From positions 18,352,001 through 18,416,000 of the forward strand of contig OZ316894.1 of assembly GCA_973895155.1 (NCBI GenBank): a stretch of DNA of 64,000 nucleotides, in the 5' to 3' direction. Source of the DNA: Marsupella aquatica (taxonomy: Eukaryota > Marchantiophyta). The position numbers and the translations under genes are program-made. Within the stretch, counting starts at the first letter, position 1. The number at the start of each line of letters is the position of its first letter. Positions 13,038 through 21,598 of the stretch are shown here, piece after piece. Under the pieces are notes generated by a model. The model saw nothing but the letters and a program-made list of their open reading frames with translations, had not been told where the DNA came from and did no database searches.

Positions 13038-13560
13038 CTTTCCGCACTCTTCAAACGAAAACAAAAAATTTGGTCGGCTCGCTCGCCCTCCCTTGTTTAT
13101 CCGTCGCGCTCCTCTGGAGAAGAGAAACCTCCCCTCCTCTCCCCTCCCCTCCCCTCCCCTTCCTCTCTACCACCTGGCTCCAATGAGGAACCGCATGCAC
13201 CCACGTCCAAAGCCAGAATCTTTATGCGCTCTTGAAAGCCCAGATCTCTGCTATTTTGCGGGGAAACAATTTCATATGACGGAATCTATTGCACGAAGCG
13301 GAGAAGCACGAGCATACAGGGTACAGGGCGTAGTTGGGTTGCTGGAGAGGGAAGGCGGACTGGCGGAGACAGAGGACCGTGTGGTCGGCGTCGGAGTGCG
13401 AGAACAGAGCGAGAGAGGGGCATCAGAACAGAACATAGCAGAGCTGAACGGAACGGAACAGAGTACTGTTGTAAAAGCGATCGTCGTCCACTCTGTACCG
13501 AAACAGAGTTGAGAAGGATTGATTGGCCGTCTACCAGAGTGGGCCCTACTCCCCGTAAAT
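13038..13560 (-). promoter_or_regulatory. COX5b upstream/promoter region
   Basis: GC-richer than the flanks, with the CT tract at 13127-13170 and purine-rich segments at 13340-13480. A plus-strand open frame at 12799-13512 runs across this region and antisense to COX5b exon 1; I treat it as a composition shadow. The upstream limit is arbitrary, set where the AT-rich repeat sequence begins. Confidence 0.4.
13127..13170 (+). promoter_or_regulatory. Polypyrimidine (CCCCT) tract upstream of COX5b
   Basis: A run of repeated CCCCT/CCTCT units about 90-130 bases upstream of the COX5b start codon. In the gene's orientation it is a GA-rich tract in the leader or core promoter. GA/CT tracts near transcription starts are common in plant housekeeping genes. 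No TATA box is obvious nearby. Confidence 0.4.
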
Positions 13561-14094
13561 GTTTTTATTTGGCGAATTTTAGCGACTTTAGGGTGGCTTT
13601 ACAAGAACTTGGGGGCAAAAATTCTTTTTTTCTAAGTGAAATATGCAATCCTAGTCATTCATATGTGTGAACTGGCCACACTTCACTTTACATGAACTTG
13701 GGGGCACAATGAACCAAAAGCATTACCTAGCCTAGTCATTTATCAGTGGGCCCCTTGTGGGTCCTTTTTTTTCTGAGGTGTGTAAACTTTTTTGTCAAAA
13801 ACTTAGACCTCCTCTTGAGGTGGTCTAAAAACTTGGAGCAAACGACCTCTTATTTTCAGGGAATTGCATTGATTATTTCCAAACCTGACACATTTTGGCT
13901 CAGGCATTTTAACTTTTGTGGAAAGAAATTACCATCAACTTTACTCTGGATGGAAAGAGACTGAACTGCCCCCACTATCTTGTAAAGCCCCCCTTAGTAG
14001 AAGCTGGGGCCATGATAATGTTTCGTTTTATTCGAGCTGAAGGAGACTCTCTAGTGGCTTTACAAGAAGTTGGGGGACATAGTATTGTTTCTTT
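13561..14094. other. Repeat-derived non-coding region with 'cttgggggca' motifs
   Basis: Short segments of the form 'ACAAGAACTTGGGGGCA' or 'ACATGAACTTGGGGGCA' recur at about 13600, 13690 and, in variant form, 14068. A related 'TTGCCCCCCATTTTG' string occurs at 38400. This suggests remnants of one dispersed element. No coding frame supported. Confidence 0.4.
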
Positions 14095-14192
14095 TATTGG
14101 AACTGGATATTCTCATTGTTCCTTTTTATTCGAGCTGGAGACTCTCATTGTTTCATTTTTATGCGAGCTGGACACTCTCATTGTTTCACTTT
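14095..14192 (+). repeat. Short tandem repeat, period about 34 bp
   Basis: Three adjacent units of the form 'GAGCTGGAnACTCTCATTGTTTC...TTTTTATnC', beginning near 14098, 14131 and 14165, with a weaker copy near 14035. The repeat creates in-frame hydrophobic open frames that are not otherwise supported as genes. Confidence 0.6.
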
Positions 14193-14628
14193 ATACTCAT
14201 TGATTTATGTGACACCAGCTTGCTTGGCAAACAGTGGGCCCAAGTTGATGTGGAATGTTTATTTTGTTATGACTTTTAGACCAAATTTTAGACCACCTGG
14301 CATGTTGATCCAAACAGTTTCCAACTTTGGCTCCTTCATTCAAGGGTTTTGCATTTATTGGATTTTATTTCAAAATATTTTTGGTGTGGAATCTATCTTT
14401 AGAAATATTTGTGATCCTTCAATTTGCTTTGGTAAAAAAAAGTCACAAATGCCCTCCATGTCTAGTAAAGCCACCCTTATTATTCAGGTTGATAATTCTT
14501 GGAAACTCATTAATTATAAACCCTTGGGTTTACTCTTAAATATTGCCTACCTCCTGTTTGTATTTAGGTGATAAGATAATGTACTCCAACGTTTCTAAGT
14601 GTAATGTCTTTTGTGTGCATGGGGTTTA

Positions 14629-14649
14629 ATGAACCCCATTTTGGATAGA
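14629..14649. repeat. Perfect hairpin, 8-bp arms
   Basis: ATGGGGTT, a five-base loop, then AACCCCAT. It is related in sequence to the hairpin at 15430-15451. Confidence 0.5.
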
Positions 14650-15429
14650 GGATAGGGGATAGAGGTTTGTGCAGAAGCTAGTTGGTTTATGAAGTTTGAA
14701 CTTGGAACTTCACTTGTTGCAATGAAGACCATAATCTCTGGGCTCACTTGTTGGGTGACTTATGTTGAGGCAGATGTACAGAAAACTGTGCGCTTATGTG
14801 GACCCCCTCACTTAGGTAGCATTCAGGAATGTGAAGACATGCGTCGTTGTATCTATACCTTCTGCGCACACAAACGAGCAGCGACGAATTGGCTGATAAT
14901 TGAGTTTTCTAGGAGCGCTAGTCCAAAATCAATTATTGCCAAACAAACTTCATGCTTGAAATACTGAAAAGACATAGGTTTGACAAGGTGCTAAGATGGA
15001 TTCATCTACAACTATAATATCCAATCCCGCCATTTTTCGTCCTTCGTCCCATTACAAAATATATTTTGGGCGGGAATGATCCACAATCATTAGATCTTTT
15101 GCCAGTTTTTTAATACCGTTTGATCATGGAAAAGAGACCATTAGCATTAGACATCAAAGAACAGAGGCGTACTAATACAAAGGATGATAATAAAATGCCT
15201 TGACAAAGATTATGAAGGTGTACAAAGGACGTACTCCAGAAGATCACTCCATTATGATTGTCCTTGCAAGTACGACTGTCTCTGCCACTACACTCTTCCC
15301 CTCCTCAATCATTCAGCGCAAATGACAATATCGAGGCTCATGCATGCTCCCTGCCCACGACCATCCCCGTTGGCTGCCCGCGAAAGAATGTGCACGTAAA
15401 TTTCTTCTAAGTGTCAAAGTTGATGAATG

Positions 15430-15451
15430 AACCCCACTTTTGGGTGGGGTT
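15430..15451. repeat. Perfect hairpin, 8-bp arms
   Basis: AACCCCAC, a six-base loop TTTTGG, then GTGGGGTT. It shares the AACCCCA core with the hairpin 790 bp upstream, in the opposite arm order. Confidence 0.5.
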
Positions 15452-15469
15452 TGTTACAAAAGAGAACTG

Positions 15470-15535
15470 GGCCAGGCAGGATTCGAACCCCTGCCCTGTT
15501 GGGCCCAAGTCTGCTCGACTACCACACAGGCAGCA
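15470..15535 (-). repeat. tRNA-derived sequence (SINE head or decayed tRNA)
   Basis: On the minus strand a perfect pol III B-box, GGTTCGAATCC, lies at 15489-15479, preceded at a tRNA-like distance by the A-box-like TGGTAGTCGAGCAG (15524-15511). The T-arm can pair only with a bulge, and no matching acceptor stem is visible. A functional tRNA is therefore unlikely. A tRNA-derived SINE promoter or a tRNA pseudogene fits better. Confidence 0.4.
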
Positions 15536-16079
15536 TCTGCTGCACAGCTGGTGAGGCTCTTTTAATTCTAATTATATTTGTTCTAACGTCTAGCAATGGC
15601 CGCGGGCTGCGGGCAGCCATATCACAAGTCGTACGGATTTTGACATTAATATGCATCGATATTGTCAATCATTGTAAATCCTCAATCCTCATGCGCTTGC
15701 TGTCCACTATTACCCTCATAATTATAGGGACTGAAGAGTACCATCCAGGATACAAGAGGGCATCTATTATCCTCACAAGGTATGATTCTACATATGGGAG
15801 AGACTAGAGAGGACCAAGGAGGGACATAGACTCAAATAGAAAAGTAAAGGAAGGGAGAGAAGCCCAAGGAGAGAGAGAAAGAGAGGCTAAAAGACAAAAA
15901 AGTGGATAAAGATAATGAAAAAACAAACAAAGAAAAAAATTGGAGTAATTTTAAAAACAAAAAATGTAGGAAAGGAAGGGGGGAGGAAAGAGTATCCTAT
16001 TTTTAATTTTTATTAAAAGGATCAACGGATTTTCATGAACAAAAGAGGAGCTAGCATCAAGGAGTTTCTTTATTGTAGA
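15536..16079. other. Non-coding, purine-rich in its second half
   Basis: No gene recognised. From about 15810 to 15990 the plus strand is dominated by A/G (GAGAGA- and AAAGAAAAA-type runs), a low-complexity tract leading into the pyrimidine-rich array that follows. Confidence 0.4.
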
Positions 16080-16516
16080 TGGTACCTTTTCCACAAACAT
16101 CATCTTTCACACAATATAGTCTTTGCACAATGACATATTCTCTACAAGAAAAATCTTTCACAAAACATCTTTTCAGCAATGACATTGTTTACACAAGGAT
16201 GTACTTTGTTCAATTTTAATTTTTTGGCAAACAATATTGCTTTTGCATTGACATCTTTTTTTTAACAACATATTTTCAACAATGAAATCATTTATAGAAC
16301 AACATTTTTGGAACAATTTACTTTCCACAAATGACAGATTTTGCCCAACGACATCTTTTCCGTAAATAACAGATTTTTTGCAACGTTATCTTTTTCGCAA
16401 ATGACACTTTTTGAGCAAATGACATCTTTTCTGCATATAACATCTTTTCCGCAACGACATCTTTTTTGCATACGATATGTTTTACACATTGACAATTTTT
16501 GCGCAACAATATCTTT
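16080..16516 (+). repeat. Degenerate 'ACATCTTTTnnGCAAnG' array
   Basis: About twenty loosely repeated units containing ACATCTTTT followed by GCA/CAA-rich spacers, with an approximate period of 20-25 bases. Related ACATCTTTT arrays occur at 38786-38890 (inverted) and 39170-39335. Each of the arrays starting at 16080 and 38786 abuts a Helitron-like 3' end, so the array is probably the body of a non-autonomous element family. Confidence 0.6.
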
Positions 16517-16542
16517 TGTGCAACGCACAGGTATTGAGCTAG
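16517..16542 (+). mobile_element. Helitron-like 3' terminus
   Basis: A small hairpin TGTGC-AAC-GCACA (16517-16529) is followed nine bases later by CTAG (16539-16542) and then T. A short GC hairpin just upstream of a terminal CTRR, inserted before T, is the known signature of Helitron 3' ends in plants. The matching 5' TC end was not identified, so the element's length is unknown. Confidence 0.55.
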
Positions 16543-17424
16543 TTTATAATAATGACACAAATGAACATTACATTTTATCTCATTGCGGACTGAAACAGAG
16601 TTGAGTTGTTGACGATGATGATGGAAAAGGACATGATTGATCGGGAGACAAAAATGGAGGCAAAGGTGTAATGAAGTGGGAACCCTGAAGTTTAAACCCA
16701 TTTACACTGGAGGGGAATTTTTACCGACCATTATAGAGGGACTCAGATGTTTGGCTGGGATCTTTATCCAAATGTATCCACCTTGATGGGTTCCCATACC
16801 ATAGTCGGCATTAGGTTCGCCGTGAAAATAATTAAATCCAGAAAATTGGACGGCCAGCGCACAAATTCGTGACTGCATACGCGTCAGGCCGGGAAATTAT
16901 TTTTTACAGTCCGTGAAACAGTTCAATCTTTTTTTTACCAGTCCCGTTTCACCCACTTTTACTGGGAATTATTAAAATGTGGGACTCATTCGGCCCGGGT
17001 ACTCTTGGACATTTTTTCCCGTCATTGAAACACGCGACATGAAATTTCGCACCATTTACGATCGCGATGTGCAAGGTAATTCACGGAGCACACATTCATG
17101 GCTCACAGGAAGACATTCATGATTCACATGCCCACATGTAGACAAATCCAATGTTCATGGAGAATGCAGGAGTGTTATTCAGATGTTGAAAGCCAAATCA
17201 TCCACAAGCGGATGGAGGCCTACTTCATTGACAAATTCAATGAATCGTGGAAGATTCAATCTGAACAAAATTTGACAAAATCACAAAATTGAGTGTGGAC
17301 ACACTTAAAGAAGAGCATACAGGCAAAACGCCCTTAAGTGCCTTCGAGCTTCTATCGATAAAGTTACTACGGCTCATCAACTACACTATAAACTACTTGG
17401 AATACTCTAATCTCTCTAAACTAC
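16543..17424. other. Non-coding, no gene recognised
   Basis: Nothing identifiable on either strand. An open frame at 17098-17292 has no domain or context. Confidence 0.45.
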
Positions 17425-18348
17425 TTAGAACGCTGCGGTCGTTTGGCAAGCGTACGTTTTGGTTCGCGGGGCTCGTCCATAGCGCCGTCTAATACTCGCC
17501 CGAGCTTCTTCAAGCATCGCAGCCTCCTCCCGTTGTAAATCTTGGGGGGGGTTAACTTAGTGTATATTTTGGGGTACCACGTGCGATCCTAGCCTAATAT
17601 AATCACACCTATTTTATAATGGGAATATTCCAAAAATATTCTCTCTTTTCAATATTAATGACCTATTTTACTTTATAAAAGGTATATATAAGAGAATATT
17701 CTACAAATATGAGTTTATAATACCTTCTTTTGCTTCCTACGCTTTTTAAAAATTTAGCTAATTTATACGAAAAACACCTATTTTGGATCGCACGTGGTTC
17801 TTAAGATTTTTAATAGTCAACCCCCCGAGTTGTAAACTCATGTCAAAGTTTGTCAAAGCATTGTCGACGACGCGACAAACATGTGTGCCAACTTCATCTT
17901 GTACAGCAGCGTTGGCGCGAGGTGATTCCGCATTGTCGGGAGGAGGCGTTGCCTCCCTTCGCGATTGGTTGGGCGGACGGTTATCTGAAGTGAAATGCTT
18001 CGGATCCAAGTCGTATTGGTCCTGTGGAATGGATGAAAGTTGGAAGAAAATGTCGGCAGGAACCTGCACTGCAATTGCATACACATTCACTCCAACACAT
18101 TTGAACAGAAGCTCCTTGCCAAAGCAAGTCCTAAAAGCCTCCTTTGATGCGTTGGTCCAATTGCTAACATTGGTGCAATAGAGTGTTTGATAATGCATAC
18201 GTTGGGGTCCATGAGCTGGACTTGAAGGATCCTCGGGCTTGGGCGAGAAGAGTGACTCGCACAACATTGTATCATAGTTCACAGGACATGGCAGCAAGCA
18301 AGAATGGTTGTAGTCCACCGGTGTCAAGCTTGAATCCGCGTTCGACAT
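17425..18348 (-). pseudogene. Unknown ORF (ORF3) interrupted by a MITE
   Basis: On the minus strand an open frame runs from an ATG at 18348 to the MITE edge at 17830, about 173 codons. Notable segments are a Cys-containing middle (FRTCFGKELLFKCVG), a hydrophobic strand-like stretch VYAIAVQVPADIFFQLSS, and a charged, Pro-rich tail. Directly across the MITE, with one copy of the TTTACAA duplication kept, the same frame stays open for 35 more codons of Glu/Ala- then Arg-rich sequence (REEAAMLEEARASIRRRYG) to a TAA at 17427-17425. As it stands the frame runs into the MITE and ends at 17758. I recognise no family. Strand and position suggest it belongs to the transposon at 19-21.6 kb, but a host gene is possible. 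Confidence 0.5.
17541..17829. mobile_element. MITE of about 290 bp with long imperfect terminal inverted repeats
   Basis: The left end begins CTTGGGGGGGGTTAACT and the right end, read inversely, begins CTCGGGGGGTTGACT. Both then share ACCACGTGCGATCC at equivalent depth (17577 and the inverse at 17797), so the inverted repeats extend over roughly 45 bases. The interior is AT-rich and has no coding content. TTGTAAA flanks it on both sides (17533-17539 and 17830-17836) as a 7-8 bp target duplication, which fits a hAT- or Mutator-like origin. Confidence 0.8.
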
Positions 18349-19067
18349 GGAGCTCCTTACACAAGTCCCACACAATGAATCAAAAACAATCCCCAAATCC
18401 ACACAAAAGGAGCTACGGCGCCAGAGCGAAGTCGATTAGGCACAATGCAAGACACCAGAATGAGTTAGTCCTACCAAGCAAGCCAAACTTTATCCCGAAT
18501 CCAGTAAAATCGACCCATTGTGTCTTCAGTGCCGATTACGCTCCTCACACTTCGTCATTAAGACATTTCGAGACGACACAAGCAAAGTTTGTACTGGCCA
18601 AAGTAAATCAAGAATGTATGTACCTCCAAGTGGGTGGAGATGTTGACGTCTAACGTCCAATTTCGCTCCCTGCAAGTGTACTTGATTGGCACTTGTGGGA
18701 TTCAAACCCAGACTATTAGCCTCAACTCCAATTAGTCATTCATTGAGCACATACAAGGAGAAAAAAACCTCCGAAATCCTTCAGTTAATCTTGCATTCCA
18801 AAATGTCTCCTTGCGGACGAACTACAGGACTACAGAATACAAACGGCAAGTGCTAATCTGTAACTAACTACCGCAAACAATTTAACCCAAGCCTCCTGAC
18901 CATCCCCAAACAAAATTGTGCCGTCTAGATTGGCATCACAATCCAAGCTGCAAGAGCTTGAGCCCTTTCTCTCAGGTGTCTGCATATGAAGTTGTAGCAT
19001 AGGGATCCGTAAGGTATGTTTGAAAGTCTATAGGACCACTATTAACGACCTATGTGAAATCAAACAA
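18349..19067. other. Spacer between ORF3 and the transposase
   Basis: Mostly non-coding. It contains a tRNA-like segment at 18690-18745. A plus-strand open frame (18183-18653) overlaps ORF3 antisense and has no recognisable content. Confidence 0.4.
18690..18745 (-). repeat. tRNA-like A/B-box segment, SINE candidate
   Basis: Minus-strand GGTTTGAATCC (18708-18698) matches the B-box consensus with one change. An A-box-like TGACTAATTGG (18738-18728) lies about 20 bases upstream. The T-stem TGGG/CCCA pairs, but the outer acceptor pairs only partly. A SINE head or tRNA relic is the likeliest reading. Confidence 0.3.
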
Positions 19068-20936
19068 TCAATCATCCGAGATGTCACCGATCATCGCTAA
19101 CTCGTTCAAATCCGGTAAGCGTGTACCACCACCACAACTCTCAACAACTTGGTTCAAATCCAAGTCTCCATCCCACTCCTGCATGAGTAGAGCTCCAGGA
19201 CACGGTTTTGGCTCCAAAGAGGTGTCTCCTCTGGCAGTCCAATTGTTAAACAACTGGCCTCCCTCCTGAACACTGAAAGCTTCCTCCTGAAACTCTGCAG
19301 TCCAAGCTCGCAACAAGCCACACTTGGTCCATCCTTTCAACAACATATCATTCAAAGCAAAAATATCTGTAAATGCTTTGTACAAAAATTCCACTGCTTC
19401 CACTCGCAATGTGCATATTGCCAAGTCCAATCTGGATGACTGAGGGATGATCCCAGATGAGAATTGATTTGCTATCATCCTGGTGGCCCACACATGGTAT
19501 TGCTTTTGAAAAGCGGCCTTCAAAGGCCTCTGAACAATCACGTCACATGGCTGGAATTTCGAAGTAGTTCCAGCTGGGACAAATAGCAAAGAAATGCAAG
19601 GGTGATTAGTGGTCAAGAAAGCTTTGAAGTCTGCCAATCTGTGCACACTCCAACAGTCAATCAACAGTACCATTTTCTGCTTGCCCACCACTCGGCCTTG
19701 CTCCCTACACACCTTCACATACCAGGGGCGCAAAATCTCATCTACCCAATCCTTGGAAGTCTTCAAGTTGCTCCAATGATTCTGAGATTGTGTCAGCATC
19801 CATCCCAAGTGCCTCACGAGGATAGAAGTTGTGCAACTTGGCACAACATTCTTTGTTTTGCCCTCAAAAATCAGCTGCATTGGCAACATATGTCCACTTG
19901 CTGTTACTGCCAGAACACAGGTGATGGACCGCTTGTCATCCCTTCTTGTCACAGAAATCTCTTGTGCTCCTCTCATTGAGTACGTCCTCTCCCCTGCACA
20001 TGGTACTAGCGAAATGCCTGTTTGATCCATGTTCACAACCAACTCAGGTGGGATGTTATGTGCCTTCACTAGGTACGCTAACCTCAAAGCTAGAGTATTT
20101 CCTTGCTCCTTCCAGTCTAAAGGAAGCTTTGATGCATTGGTAGTACTAGCTCTAAATGTCCAATTCATGACCTTACGCAAGTACCTTGTCACATATGTTC
20201 GGCTGCAAGCAAAAGGACCTCCATTCTCAAGCAATACTTCGGGTGCCTTGGACATGAGAAACCCCTTCAGCAGAATCTGGGTTGTGATAGAATTCACAAC
20301 TTGTCCTTTCTCGCGTTGATGCCTTAGGAGAGCCCACCACTCATCCTCCAACTCCTCCCTTCCCCTCCAAAGACTCACTCAATGTCCAAGTTGAATTGAA
20401 CGATCGTTGGTGGGTGCCCCACTTGCGTGAATTGCATAAATAGCAAGCCTCGTGTTGGTTTTGAATGTCCTCCCGTCAACTAAAAACCATCCTCTCAAGG
20501 TGGACTCATTCAACCTGTCAAACAGACCAGGCCCTGTTGTAGTCGAAGGATGTCTTCGACGTAGGTGATGAATCGTGGCTGCTGGACTATACTTATAGTG
20601 CTTCAAAGCATTGTCAATGTGCGGCCAACACTCGAAGGTAAACCAATTGGTGTACCTTGCAGCTCTCCCCCTTTTTCGGCATGATGAATTAGCTGAGGAT
20701 TCGCTGGAGTCCCCCACAAGACTTCCCTGTGTGGGCTCCATGTCTTCTGGAGCAGGCAACACAGTTGCCTTTCGAGGCCTGCCAACTCGTCTCTTTGTCA
20801 ACTCTTGCGCAGCAACAAGCTCGGCTTGTAGAACTTTCGACCGCAACGCTGTCTCGGCCAATGTCGCTGCCTCTCTCTCCATCCTTGACATGTACTCGTC
20901 CGATGAAATGAATGGAAAACCGAGAGAAGAAGCCAT
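19068..20936 (-). pseudogene. DDE transposase ORF2 with one internal stop
   Basis: The frame of 622 codons starts at ATG 20936-20934 (MASSLGFPFISSDEYMSRME) and ends at 19068. A single in-frame TGA at 20381-20379 splits it into about 185 and 436 codons; no frameshift is seen. The N-terminal part has an AT-hook-like RRVGRPRK and a helix-turn-helix-like segment ending in STLRGWFLVDGRTFK. The C-terminal part has the catalytic signature: LVVNMDQTG (first Asp), MVLLIDCWSVHR (second Asp) and FVPAGTTSKFQPCDV (third Asp, 37 residues after the second). This is the DDE_1 layout of pogo/Tigger/jerky-type transposases. The C terminus is acidic. The in-frame TGA is followed directly by GTGAGT, a good donor-like string, but the stop would remain in the upstream exon, so splicing there would not remove it. 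Confidence 0.8.
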
Positions 20937-21598
20937 CAGAACTTGGAGTCTTCGTTGTCGCACCCCTCCGGGTCAATGATTGATGGTGGTTGGGGCACAT
21001 CTTCAGAAAGAGGTGGATCCACACTCAGCCTCCCCCAATCAGACGAGTGCTCGTAATGCTCAGGCTCAACAACGAGTCGCTCCACCTGAAGAGGGGGTAC
21101 AAGTTCTGTACTGCAAGAATGTTGGCCTAGATCGACGTCAATTCTCTCCGGGCTTGGATACAACTCAGTTCTCTAATAGGTCCTCTGTTGATAGGGCCCG
21201 CTTGCAAAATCAATGAGAAATTGATGGAAGGCCCTCTCAGAATCCTCACTGATCTCGTCTGGAACACTACACTCAGTCTCAGAGGAAGAGATCTCTAGAA
21301 TTTCAGTCTCGATCGCCTGAGAGAGAACTTGATTACTTCCGTGGCTTCTCGAGTGCACTTCAGACGGGCCACCGACCTTTCAATTGGGCCCGTTCTGCTT
21401 CAAGCACTGGGCAGAGGGTGAGAGCTTGGGCCTCAAGCAATTGCACCTCTTGCGCTTCTCCCGAATGGCAAAGTCTAATCCAATATGGGACCGACTGACT
21501 AATTTGCATATACACCAAAATTGTGCCCAATCGGGATTCTCCCTCTCAAATAGACAATCGGGGCATGTACAGGAACCAAGAATATTGGATGCAGACAT
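20936..21598 (-). pseudogene. Transposon ORF1, Cys-rich N terminus and acidic tail, two internal stops
   Basis: One reading frame of about 221 codons runs from ATG 21598-21596 (MSASNILGSCTCPDCLFERE) to the TGA that overlaps the ORF2 start. Two in-frame stops interrupt it: TGA at 21382-21380 and TAG at 21175-21173. The first 65 residues hold a CTCPDC, then CIC, then a KRKRCNC arrangement that could be a small zinc cluster with a basic patch. The rest is acidic and Pro/Ser-rich. I know of no matching family. A separate accessory ORF beside the transposase is typical of Harbinger-type elements, but the catalytic core here is pogo-like. Confidence 0.45.

Larger units (their letters stand above)
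14193..15478. other. Non-coding, possible transposon remnant
   Basis: No gene recognised. Two similar strings, AATGAACCCCATTTTGG at 14638 and AATGAACCCCACTTTTGG at 15426, flank about 790 bp, and each is part of a small perfect hairpin. Confidence 0.35.
19068..21598 (-). mobile_element. Two-ORF DNA transposon, pogo/Tigger-like, decayed
   Basis: Two consecutive minus-strand reading frames, ORF1 (21598-20936) and ORF2 (20936-19068), overlap by one base in the sequence TGATG. ORF2 carries a DDE_1-type transposase core. Terminal inverted repeats and target duplication were not identified, so the true ends are unknown. A third same-strand ORF at 17.4-18.3 kb may belong to the same element. Each ORF is broken by one or two in-frame stops but otherwise remains open, which suggests a recent loss of function. 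Confidence 0.65.

Noticed and set aside
12799-13512. 237-codon plus-strand frame
   Set aside because: It is antisense to COX5b exon 1 and its promoter. Composition follows from GC-rich sequence and no domain is seen.
18183-18653. 156-codon plus-strand frame
   Set aside because: Overlaps ORF3 antisense. The minus-strand reading is favoured because it stays open across the reconstructed MITE site.
20936-21598. Idea that the ORF1 stops are removed by introns
   Set aside because: The frame on both sides of each stop is the same and open right up to it. No donor-acceptor pair bracketing the stops was evident, so point mutation is simpler.
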